From contig JBAKBP010004309.1 of the NCBI GenBank assembly GCA_037953745.1, positions 62,001 to 126,000 on the forward strand: a DNA stretch of 64,000 nucleotides, read 5' to 3'. Source of the stretch: Lithodes maja (lineage: Eukaryota > Arthropoda > Malacostraca > Decapoda > Lithodidae). Position 1 is the stretch's first letter. The number at the start of each line of letters is the position of its first letter. A program made the position numbers and the translations under genes. Under the pieces are notes generated by a model. The model was given only the letters and a program-made list of their open reading frames with translations. It ran no database searches and was not told the origin of the DNA. Below, one piece after another: positions 54,531 through 64,000 of this stretch.

Positions 54531-55010
54531 CTTTATCCTCCCCTCAGTTACTAACCCATATGTCCCCTACTAACTTCCTAGTCCTGCCACGTTAGTGGCA
54601 GGGCAGTAGTTCCCTTTCCAATGTTCCCTTACCCACTCTAAACCACTGTTTGGACACTTGATCCTCAGTGTTTTGGAGGACAAGCAGCCTAGAAGGGTCA
54701 CTAGATCTGTTGTTGCTTGATTTCCTTTGTACTCCTTTGTACTCCTTTGTAGGTTGAACAGGAATACAGGTATGTTCCTGGACAACAAGGGTTATGAATC
54801 TCAATGTGAGATCTTAATTTTGTACTTAGTCGGTCAAGTTTAAGCAGATATTCTTCGAAGTAACGCACTGCTTTCCTTTCACAGTTTTTACTTTTATTGT
54901 ATGTAAGCAATAAAGATTTAAAATTGTTATATGATTCTTTGTCTCTACCTATAATATGTTGTTAGTGGTTTGATATTGTCACGAATGTCCCCCTCCAGTC
55001 TTGAGATATC

Positions 55011-55132
55011 AGGCATATCGTCAATGATGGAGGGGCCACTAATAAATTATAGGTTTGAGTCCCGGAAGGAAGAATGAAAACCTAATATTTAGTAGTGGCA
55101 CCGAAATCATTGACGATGTAGGGCCCCTCCCT
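55011..55132. repeat. Short inverted repeat, ATCGTCAATGAT-type
   Basis: 'atatcgtcaatga...gccactaataaattataggtt' is inverted as 'aacctaatatttagtagtggc...tcattgacgat'. The same words recur at 55450-55520 by the right terminal repeat. This could be an internal complementary region of the DIRS-like element, or a small insertion. Confidence 0.5.
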
Positions 55133-55188
55133 TCCATCCCCTTCCCATTCGTTTGATGTCTTGAGTTTAGTCTTAATATGTCATTGAA

Positions 55189-55484
55189 GGGGGAATGGCG
55201 TCTCTGAGAGCAACGTCCTGAATAGAATCCATGCAAGAAATCCACCGAGATGGAAAGCATTAATATAACAAGTATTAAGTTAAAATTTATTTTTTATTTT
55301 TTACAAAGTTTTTTCGTAGTGAGTACCCCAATCATAAGACGGTTCCAGAAGAGAATTAGCGTTGCACTTATGACGTAGGACTTTCTCCCCGCGGCGTTCG
55401 TTTCAAACTGGCGGACCGTGGGCGCTTGAAAGTGGACTATTATACTAATAGGCATATCGTCAATGATTTCGGGGCCACTACTAA
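55189..55484 (-). repeat. Right inverted terminal repeat of the DIRS-like element
   Basis: Inverse match to 36724-37011, with small indels such as the 'atcattgacg' insertion near the outer end. Confidence 0.8.
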
Positions 55485-55524
55485 ATACTAGGTTTTCATT
55501 CTTCCCTCCGGGACTCAAACCTAT

Positions 55525-55525
55525 A

Positions 55526-55613
<88 letters not shown>
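55525..55613. repeat. (TA)n microsatellite
   Basis: TA tract with one CAGTATATA interruption. It lies exactly at the 3' border of the Penelope-like element. Confidence 0.95.
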
Positions 55614-55616
<3 letters not shown>

Positions 55617-55697
55617 CAGGAAGTTGGTAAAGGAGGTTTGCAAATGGTTCCGACGTTTCAATGGGCGCAGCCATCATTATCAAGGAGAAGTGAAGTT

Positions 55698-55700
<3 letters not shown>

Positions 55701-55738
<38 letters not shown>
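55701..55738. repeat. Poly(T) tract
   Basis: Thirty-eight T residues inside the 3' part of the Penelope-like element, which read as poly(A) on the coding strand. A retained A-tract downstream of the cold-shock ORF might be part of a captured cDNA. Confidence 0.85.
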
Positions 55739-55740
<2 letters not shown>

Positions 55741-55940
55741 GAAGGAGGGGGAATAAGTAGAGGGTTTGGTCAGGAAGGTAAAGTAGGAAATTATGAAGTA
55801 CAGTAGAAGGGAAAAAGTTGGTGGGCCGGCCACTTTGCTGTTTTTATTTATTAAGTGTTGTTATTGGGCAATTTACATAGTAGCTGAGGGCCTAACTGAA
55901 ATATAATATTTATAACTAAGGAAAGTTTGTTTTGAATGAG

Positions 55941-56906
55941 TTAGTCTTTTGGTATTGGTAATAGAAAAAAAGGTGAGAAGTCCATGCGTGGGTCAATAAG
56001 CATTTTATACACTTCTATCCCTTGTGGTGAAAATGCATATTCTATTTCTTCTTCTTCGTCAGGATATTTTTCCTTCATCTTAGCAAAAGTAAGAGTTTGA
56101 ATATCTCTCAAGAATCCAGAATTATGTATTCTGTTGTAATCTGATGTCTTCACAGCAGATTGTGTCTTGGTAGTTGAGACTTTGTTGATTTTCTTTTTCT
56201 CAGGAACTTGAGGAGTCAGAACTGGAGGAGGGGGAGAGGGAGACTTCTCGCGAGTTTGGTCTAAACATTCCTCCTCTTCATATTCTTCATCATCTTGTTC
56301 TTCATTATCCTCCTCTTCATGATCTTCGAGATTGATGGATGTGTCTTCAGTGATGGTGATGTTGGGTTGATGTTCGATTTTCCTCCTTGGTTTCTTGTGC
56401 TTTTTTCGAAAGTCCAAGGCTTCAGGAGGGATGTAGATGGTTGGTAGTCCGTTGTGTTGGAGTATTTGAGGGATTAACTGACATAGATGATGTTTATTTG
56501 AGCCAGCAATAACTGTGGCAGCTTGGATACAGGCGTATATACTGGCTGTGATGTCAGGTTCCTCCTTCTGTCTTGTTGATTTGCTGGTGTGGTGTTTTCG
56601 GCGAGCAAGATGTGAGCCTTTTACTGCTGCACCTCCAGGGCCAGTGATTTGGTGAGCTTCTGGTCCTTTTTGCCCGGGTTTAATGCTGAATTCCACTTGT
56701 TCACCTTCTCCTAGAGATGGATAATAATTAGAGTTGAATTTAGATATTGCTTTGTGATGAACAAATATATCTGTCTTATTATCCGATCTTGTGATGAAAC
56801 CATAACCCTGTTTTACATTATACCACTTGACAAGTCCCGAGATATTGGGCTCTATCATAGTGATGGGGTTGCGGTAGTTGTAGCCCGTGATGTGTGTGCG
56901 AGCCAT
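55941..56906 (-). CDS. Cold-shock-domain (Y-box-like) protein encoded in a Penelope-like element
   Basis: 321 codons from the ATG at 56906, in good context (TTCACCATGGCT). The cold-shock domain is about residues 22-92: GLVKWYNVKQGYGFITR contains RNP1 (GYGFI), then DIFVHH is RNP2, and the domain ends GPEAHQITGPGG as in animal Y-box proteins. A Lys/Arg-rich segment follows, then an acidic run (EDHEEEDNEEQDDEEYEEEE, about 205-225), a Pro-rich linker and a conserved-looking C-terminus. Cold-shock domains bind single-stranded nucleic acid, so an RNA-binding or chaperone role in retrotransposition is plausible (inference). No stop or frameshift. It starts 68 nt after the GIY-YIG ORF's stop, on the same strand. 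A captured host Y-box cDNA inserted into the element is the main alternative. Confidence 0.85.
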   Translation of the reverse strand: MARTHITGYNYRNPITMIEPNISGLVKWYNVKQGYGFITRSDNKTDIFVHHKAISKFNSNYYPSLGEGEQVEFSIKPGQKGPEAHQITGPGGAAVKGSHLARRKHHTSKSTRQKEEPDITASIYACIQAATVIAGSNKHHLCQLIPQILQHNGLPTIYIPPEALDFRKKHKKPRRKIEHQPNITITEDTSINLEDHEEEDNEEQDDEEYEEEECLDQTREKSPSPPPPVLTPQVPEKKKINKVSTTKTQSAVKTSDYNRIHNSGFLRDIQTLTFAKMKEKYPDEEEEIEYAFSPQGIEVYKMLIDPRMDFSPFFLLPIPKD

Positions 56907-56942
56907 GGTGAACCTAGTGAAGTTAGAAGGTGAGAAGTCGAG

Positions 56943-56949
56943 TTTATAT
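56943..56949 (-). promoter_or_regulatory. TATA-box candidate before the cold-shock ORF
   Basis: TATATAA on the minus strand about 37 nt upstream of the cold-shock ORF's ATG, within the intercistronic gap. A start site about 30 nt further would leave a very short leader. It could equally be chance in AT-rich DNA. Confidence 0.35.
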
Positions 56950-56974
56950 AGGCGATACAAGATCAAGAAAGGGA

Positions 56975-58019
<1,045 letters not shown>

Positions 58020-58060
58020 GTGTGGAGGTAAAATCACAAATACGTGTGATCAAATTATGT

Positions 58061-58380
58061 AGTAAAACTCGCTAGGAAAATTGAAACAATGGAACACCAA
58101 GCTTTCGTCTATTCTCTCAAGACATTTTCAGGGTAATACAAGAAAACAGGGGGAGAGTGAGGCTTAAATACCCGTCCTAAATCATCTGTGCGTTGCTAAC
58201 TAGCATATAAATACAAGAAGTGTTGCCAGCCTACTGCCTGTTCCTATATTACTCACAGATGATTTAGGACGGGTATTTAAGCCTCATTCTCCCCCTGTTT
58301 TCTTGTATTACCCTGAAGATGTCTTGAGAAAATAGACGAAAGCTTGGTGTTCCATTGTTTCAATTTTCCTAGCGAGTTTT

Positions 58381-58384
<4 letters not shown>
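58061..58384. mobile_element. Inverted-repeat element with 130-bp arms (Penelope-like terminal sequence?)
   Basis: Arms 58061-58190 and 58254-58384 are inverted copies with a few differences, separated by 63 bp. The right arm contains CCCTGAAGATGTCTTGAGAA and then AATAGACGAAAGC. This resembles the 'CTGAAGA...GAAA' end motif of Penelope-like elements, some of which carry hammerhead ribozymes. (TA)n lies on both sides. Confidence 0.65.

Positions 58385-58432
<48 letters not shown>
58385..58432. repeat. (TA)n microsatellite
   Basis: TA tract adjoining the inverted-repeat element. Confidence 0.95.
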
Positions 58433-58435
<3 letters not shown>

Positions 58436-59055
58436 CCTCAAGTATTATATTATATTTCTAACAAAGCATCCACCAGTCACTATATTCCACAGCTTCCTCA
58501 CCGCATCACGAGAGCTCCGCCGGGACTCAAAATTAACATAAACAACGAAAAAGAAAAAATATATATATAAAATACTACGAGGGTCCGGAGAAATATAATA
58601 GCCTCCCCCCCCCCCCCCATGTTTTATTTATCTGGTTCTATATTAATGTTTCCTGTGGGGCCTTGGGAGTGAGATATTGGGATGTTTAGTGGCGAATTAT
58701 GTAAAGTGTTAACGTCGGCAAGGAGATTGGGTGTCTTTATTGGGAGTTAATGGTCCGAGTTTATATTTGGTAATTCGTTTATTTATGTATTTATCTATAT
58801 ATGTATTGTTATATGTGTGTATTTATTTATCTATATATGTATTGTTATATGTGTTTATTTATTTATCTATATATCTATTGTTATATGTGTTTATTTATTT
58901 ATACTGTATATTTGGATTTACCTTTTTGTGGAGTAAATATTGATAAACCTACCAACCAACATATTCCCTCGAGGATTATGACGCGTTTTAATGGGGAAGG
59001 ATTCATTTATTGATCGATGTATATATTCTTATTTATTCACAATAATTCACTTGTA
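58433..59055. other. No gene recognised
   Basis: Includes a C-rich run (58606-58618) and TTTATTTATCTATATATG-type tandem units (58780-58900). No gene. Confidence 0.5.
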
Positions 59056-59255
59056 CTATAGTCTATTCGCTGTAAGTTTGCGAGAAATCATGACCTCTAA
59101 CCTATGTAACTCAAAAACTACTAAAGTAATGAAGCTAATATTTCTACTATTTGGGAAGCCTTGGTCAAGGAATAGATGTGGAAATTTGCAGCCCATTTGC
59201 TCTAGCCCTTTTTGAGTTACAGAGGATATGATACTTACAGCGACTAGACTATAGC
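59056..59255. mobile_element. MITE family C, copy 4
   Basis: CTATAGTCTATTCGCTGTAAG at the left; the inverse CTTACAGCGACTAGACTATAG at the right. TA borders would fit a Tc1/mariner-type insertion. Confidence 0.7.
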
Positions 59256-59299
59256 AGTTATTCCTGACGGTGTGGGTTGGAAGCATGGTAAGGTTATAA

Positions 59300-59405
59300 C
59301 ACATCTATAAGCTGGACTCCTAGAGATTCTTCCTGAGCTGAATAAAATCGTCTAATGATGGCCAGGACATGTTGCAATAAAGTGGCATCGTACTGAAAGG
59401 GTTAA
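59300..59405. mobile_element. Family D MITE fragment (right half)
   Basis: 'ctgagctgaataaaatcgtctaatgatggccagg' to 'tactgaaagggttaa'. The left half is missing. Confidence 0.55.
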
Positions 59406-59526
59406 CAATTAACTTAGACATTATTTTGTTAGCTATTGTTTACTCATTCACAGCCTTCCTAAGCTAAAGAAAATCATCTAGTATAAGCACAAATAACAAC
59501 AGAATGACGCCCGCCTAAGGATGGGG

Positions 59527-59913
59527 TTAAGGGAGCCCACCTCGCTTTTTTGCTCTTTCTTTCCCTCTCTCTTTGGCTTGTATCCATTCGGCCCCAGTTA
59601 GCCTACTGTTTTAAGATGTTTACCCCCATCCAGGTGTCAATATTTTCCTGGCGAGCGGTAGCGAGCCAGCATATATATATATATATTTGTTTTGACAGCA
59701 AGCTAAATTTGTACACGTTTCGATAGAAAAATGTCTCCGGCGAAGCCGGATTTCTCCATACAATGCTGGCTCGCTATCGCTCGCCAGGAAGAAATCGTCA
59801 CCTGAATGGGGATAAACGTCTTAAAACAGTTGGCTGAATGGGACCGAATGGATACAAGCCAGGAAAAGAGAGAAAAGGAGACAAGAAAAAAAAAAGCCGG
59901 TGACCCCCCTTAA
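59527..59913. mobile_element. Foldback TTAA MITE, family B, copy 2
   Basis: TTAA-to-TTAA, 387 bp. The long imperfect inverted arms of about 150 bp include GGCTTGTATCCATTCGGCCC at one end and its inverse at the other, and paired GAGCGGTAGCGAGCC modules. The centre holds ATATATATA and CCGGCGAAGCCGG. Confidence 0.8.
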
Positions 59914-60106
59914 ATTACGGCCGACTTTCATATTCTAAAGTTGTGGGAAATGATATAACGGTAAGTTTAATTTTCAATATGGCCATTTTAGCGCGAACGT
60001 CGAAGGCTCCTTACATACGACGCCATTCCCGGTATTATATATGGCTTATGAAACACTGGCTAGATAAAGGCCCAAGTCTTTTATAGAGAGGGTAATGACA
60101 TGTCTG

Positions 60107-60480
60107 TTAAGGGGGCCCACCTCACTTTTTTTTCTCTCTCTCTTCCTCTCTCTTTGGCTTGTATCCATTCGGCCCCATTCAGCCTACAGTTTTAAGACGT
60201 TTACCCCCATCCATGTGTCAATATTTGCCTGTCGAGCGGTAGCGAGCCAGCATATAGAATATGTTTTGACAAAAAGCTAAATTTGTACATTTTTCGATAG
60301 AAAAATTTCTCCGGCGAAGCCGGATTTCTCCATGAATGCTGGCTCGCTATCGCTCGCCAAGGTGAAATCGACACCTGGATGGGGATAAAAGTCTTAAAAC
60401 AGTTGGCTGAATGGGGCCAAATGGATACAAGCCAGAGAAAGAAAGGAAAAGAGAGAAAAAAAGCAGGTAACCCCCCTTAA
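60107..60480. mobile_element. Foldback TTAA MITE, family B, copy 3
   Basis: Same structure as the copy at 59527-59913, with intact TTAA borders. The two copies lie about 190 bp apart in the same orientation. Confidence 0.8.
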
Positions 60481-60641
60481 CGTTAGCTCATCCGAGGCTT
60501 AGGGGATTATTTTAGTGTTTTCCGTGTAAGTATTGCTCCTAATTTGGATTATATTTGTCATTTTAGACCAATTTATTATTAATTTGCACCCTAAGCTAAA
60601 AAATAAATAAAGGACGCCTCCCAGACCTCTCTTCATTAAGA

Positions 60642-60833
60642 TTAACCCATTCAGTACCACGGACGTCCTTTTCGTCTTATTCTGGCAACTGTTAGACGAT
60701 TTAATTCAGCTTAGGAAGGACCTCTAGCCATAATAAGGCTTCAGACTATCTCAACCAATCATTTTAACTACCACAGATCCTTTTTAAGCTGCATATTATC
60801 GTCAAAATGTAGCTAACTTCCAAATGACAGGCA

Positions 60834-60870
<37 letters not shown>

Positions 60871-60962
60871 ACTCTATCACACACACATAAACACTCACAC
60901 TCACACACACAAAAACACAATTAATATAACACACGTCGCTGGTACTTAAATTAAAGGGTTAA
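60642..60962. mobile_element. Family D MITE, copy with (CA)n insertion
   Basis: Starts TTAACCCATTCAGTACCACGGACGT and ends in the inverse (ACGTCGCTGGTACTT...AAAGGGTTAA). The right half is expanded by CA repeats (60835-60920). Confidence 0.65.
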
Positions 60963-61084
60963 CAAATTCAAATGGATATCGATTGGCTATGGCTCACGCG
61001 TCATAGTTGATCTGTATACGTAATCTCATGTTTACATTTTTAATAAACTATTCAATTAAACATTAGATATAATACATTTACAAT

Positions 61085-61464
61085 TACATTATTTATGGTC
61101 GATTTTCTGGTCCCTCTTCCTTCTCATGTTTAGCCCCATTACTTTTCAGGTTTTAAGATGTTTGCCCCATTAGTTTGTCGATTTTACGACTTTCCGCCCA
61201 ATTTCCTTGCCAATATTAAGACCTTTCGTGCTATATACTGTAGGTGTCGATTTTTTTGTTCATGGCGAAAGGTAGTGAGCCTGTAATTTTGGAAGAACCG
61301 GCCATCGGCCGGGAAATTTTTCTACCGAAAAATTTAAACATTAATCTAGAAGGGAGATCTAATGGATGTTTTTTTTTTAGTTTGATGGAGGTCTAGGGAG
61401 GAAACTAAACAAATAATTAATACATGAAAAACTCGACCAAAACGTGAACCATCCCCCATTTAAA
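61085..61464 (-). mobile_element. Family A MITE, copy 8, degenerate left end
   Basis: Contains 'tttagccccattac', CCGGCCATCGGCCGG, 'tctaccgaaaaat' and a right end reading 'gtgaaccatcccccattTAA'. The left TTAAGGGG is lost. Confidence 0.65.
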
Positions 61465-62690
61465 GGAATTCACTGTAATCTCAATACTAAATACTCACGG
61501 ACTTTACCCGAACAATAAGAAATCTAAAATATCCAATAAAAAACTACAATCCAAGGTATACACCATGGCGGTCGGTGTAATGATATTGGGGTAGGCTACA
61601 TTCTCCCTATACGCGGCAACAGGCTCCTGAGAGTGACAACAGGGCTATTACACAATCTCCACCACCACTTCCACCTACCGTAAAACATAGCCTCTATTAC
61701 CTTCTGATATACGACCTACCACCACTTTGCATATATAATAGTCATTTTTCAGGAATGGAAGTGGTTGCATAATGACGATATATAAAGATACAACTTATTA
61801 TATATGAATATATCAATATACATTTTCATTGTTGCTTTATAGTCTTTGTTTATTTATTTATTAATTAATAGTTATATTTGTGCCGTGTATTATTAGTATC
61901 AACTGCATAAGCAGAGTGGTATCCCCCCTCCCCCTCCCTATAGTGGTACCATGCCTGCCGAAATGTCTGTCTGTCTGTCTGTCTGTCCGAATACTCCTCC
62001 TAGACCGTTCGACGTATTTGCACTAAACTTCACACGGACATTCGGTGCGTGAATGCGACGGTCAGTCAAACACTTTTTTATTTTTTATTTTTTGCAATAG
62101 TTATGATTTTCGGTCAAAAATATGTGTTTTATTATGTAATTACTATATTATTGTAAATTATTGAATCAATATATATTTTGGGTGAGGGCTGGTCCTGTCC
62201 AGAGTGAGGTTTGGCATCGTCTACCCAATTTTAGCCGTTTCTGTATGTCTCTTTTACTGTTCAACTTTTCCTACTTCAGAGGCGGGGGGCTAGGAATCCT
62301 CCTCCCCTTGTAAAACTCACCTACTAAACGAGACAGAGTAAGGGGCTAGGGAACGCGAAAGTGGTCCCGGACCCGATGAATTGGAACTTTAAATGTTGTT
62401 TCTGTTCGGGCTCTGTATCGAGTCGGCCAGCCCCAGGTATGGGTAATGTGCCTGAGTATATACATAATTATTATTATTATTATTATTATTGTTATTATTA
62501 TGATGATTCCTTGCTATGCAGTAGTTAATTAACTATGTTATGTAACTGTTAAATAAGATACTACACTCTAACTTAAATACTACAAGCTTTGCTTCCATAA
62601 ATAGAACCTCAGGGGAACGGAACTTTTGCTGGGAATTGTCCATGAGGACTTTTTCCGGCAACTTTTGATTTGCAACATTTTCTAGCAACG
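61465..62690. other. No gene recognised
   Basis: Includes (TGTC)n (61965-61987), (TTA)n (62468-62500) and TA-rich stretches. The segment 'agaccgttcgacgtatttgc' followed by 'actaaacttcacac' looks repeat-like, but I cannot name it. Confidence 0.4.
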
Positions 62691-62699
62691 TGTAAAGAC

Positions 62700-62752
62700 T
62701 ACACACACACACATACACACACTGGCACAAACACACACACGCATACACACAT

Positions 62753-62795
<43 letters not shown>
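62700..62795. repeat. (CA)n microsatellite
   Basis: Interrupted then pure CA repeats. Confidence 0.9.
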
Positions 62796-62797
<2 letters not shown>

Positions 62798-62941
62798 TCC
62801 CTCACTCTGATATAAGACTGTAGAGTCGTAGACGAACAACAGCTAGTAAAGTACAGGGACGCCACAATACCCCATCCATTGGGTGGGGGGTGAGGTAAAC
62901 AAATGCCTTACAACTATCAAATATTTATGTTTACACGCCGC

Positions 62942-63014
62942 ACCCCCCCCCCCCCCCCCCACAAGGACACACACACACGCACACACATACACACGCGCGC
63001 ACACACACACACAC
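62942..63014. repeat. Poly(C) and (CA)n microsatellite
   Basis: A C-run (about 62942-62960) then CA/CGCA repeats. It ends at the border of the LTR-like sequence. Confidence 0.9.
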
Positions 63015-63600
63015 TGTTACGACTGGGGTTCAAATATATCAGGGCTCTTATTCATTGGACTAGTAATGGCATAAATGTTACAACGGAAAGCGCTAGCTCC
63101 AACCTCTGAAGTATATTCCCAGTGAACAAAGAACACAAATACTCTACAGAGTTCTATATGCAATAATAGGCTATCAAACTCTCAATAAATGTGCGTCTAC
63201 TCTAGGCTTAATGTTATGTGAAAACAGCCTATTACTACCTATAACCGAAGGTGCTTGGTTATGGTATTCAAAGTAAGGTGGTAAGAGAAGTTACAGCTTA
63301 CGTTACTTTAATCAATAAATGTCAGGCACTCCTGCATGAAAGAAAGTGCACTAAAGTCCTTCAACACTAACAAGGAATCTTCTTTAAATGTTAGATGCTG
63401 TAAAGATGCTCGTATCGGAAATCGAACCCAAAAAGGCAGGCAGTGGAACAATGCTCGTGCAGGCTATGCACACAAAAAGGCAGAATATATAATGCCGTCG
63501 GAGCCAAGAATATCCTAAACACTACAACACTAATAATAATCGCCACAATGCAGTATTCCTATCAACAAAAAAGCCTAAAGGCCGCGTCATACAGAACTCG
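63015..63600 (-). repeat. Diverged LTR related to the Gmr1-like element
   Basis: Starts TGTTACGACTGGG and follows the LTR at 39213 and 47228 at several places: 'attggactag', 'caacggaaagcgctagctccaac' (beside 'caacggaaaacgctagatccaac') and 'tgcatgaaagaaagtg' (beside 'tgcgtgaaagaaggtg'). It is a partial or solo LTR of a related family. The right end is not defined. Confidence 0.7.
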
Positions 63601-64000
63601 AACGTCGTGCGACCTACCCCCGAACAGGATGACTTGCAAAAAAAATTCAAATTTTCAAATGTTCGGGTAAATTCGGGTCAATTCGGCCAATGTTCTCGTT
63701 GATTCGGGGGAAGCTCCGGGGATGTTCAGGGGTGCAGCCGAACATCCTGGGGTTCGGCCAGAAGTTAAGTCATGCGTTAACTTCTAGCCGATTTTCGTGT
63801 GTAAAAACCGTTAAAAATTTGTCGGTTCTCATTCTGGTTATGTTCGGCTTTCATTCGGGTCACGTTATTTCCGTTCGGCCGTTATTCGTCTGTTATTTTC
63901 ATTGACGAAGTTAACTCGATCTAGCCGAACATAAGCAGACATTAACCCGATTCGTATGAATATAAGGCGACATTAACCATAATAACAACCGAAGGAGAGA
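63583..64000. other. TTCGG-rich repeat, truncated by window end
   Basis: Begins CTAAAGGCCGCGTCATAC and then carries about a dozen TTCGG/CCGAA words between 63660 and 63935, in both orientations. It may be the subterminal repeats of a DNA transposon. No ORF. Confidence 0.45.

Larger units (their letters stand above)
36722..55484 (+). mobile_element. Decayed DIRS-like retroelement, with nested LTR element
   Basis: Inverted terminal repeats 36724-37011 and 55189-55484 (about 290 bp, roughly 90% identical by eye) enclose a gag-like ORF and RNase H-like remnants on the plus strand. A 9.9-kb LTR retrotransposon sits in the gag region. Without it the element is about 8.9 kb, longer than typical DIRS, and it contains later insertions such as a LINE fragment. 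DIRS elements use a tyrosine recombinase and have inverted repeats. I could not recognise the recombinase here, so the assignment rests on the RNase H region and the repeats. Confidence 0.6.

Noticed and set aside
55640..55690. Hammerhead core at the 3' end of the Penelope-like element
   Set aside because: The GAAAC part is present but the CUGANGA core cannot be placed next to a stem.

Overview
The window is eukaryotic, repeat-dominated DNA. It most likely comes from an arthropod and probably a decapod or other malacostracan crustacean. Evidence for this is one real-looking neuronal exon (the last exon of an Rdl-type GABA-gated chloride channel), a short TTAGG telomere-type tract, very long TA, CA, CT and G microsatellites, and a dense mix of Gmr1-type Ty3/Gypsy, DIRS-like, Penelope-like and LINE elements plus many TTAA-flanked miniature transposons. 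The species call is inference. There is no bacterial-style gene organisation. A 200-base run of N marks an assembly gap at 21948-22147.

Layout. 0-20 kb: the Rdl-like terminal exon (6705-6866, minus strand) lies among MITEs. There are three copies of a ~540-bp retroposon-like repeat with an (AAC)n tail, a 30-bp minisatellite, and a 5'-truncated LINE (12363-14945, minus) split by a TTAA-flanked MITE. 20-36 kb: mostly non-coding, with inverted-repeat elements, duplicated blocks, a tRNA-like SINE head, further MITEs, and a second, different LINE (33866-35427, minus) inserted in a CA-rich tract. 36-55.5 kb: a decayed DIRS-like retroelement with ~290-bp inverted terminal repeats, a gag-like ORF and RNase H remnants. 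Its gag region is interrupted by a 9.9-kb LTR retrotransposon (39213-49112, minus) with nearly identical LTRs and a 4-bp target duplication. That element has integrase before reverse transcriptase, the Gmr1 arrangement, and a SCAN-like capsid. 55.6-57.9 kb: a 5'-truncated Penelope-like element (minus) encodes a GIY-YIG endonuclease. A second ORF with a Y-box-type cold-shock domain follows it 68 nt downstream. 58-64 kb: inverted repeats, foldback MITEs, microsatellites and a diverged LTR related to the Gmr1-type element.

The most unusual item is the cold-shock-domain ORF joined to the Penelope-like GIY-YIG ORF. The best evidence for transposition mechanics is the MITE at 12783-13108: it sits exactly between two TTAA copies inside the LINE reading frame, which proves the TTAA target duplication. 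Two TTAA-flanked groups coexist: GGGG-ended elements (Kolobok-like termini), including a foldback subfamily, and CCC-ended elements (piggyBac-like termini). Most sequence between the listed features shows no recognisable gene. The family-level names of non-coding repeats are my inference from termini and were not checked against any database.
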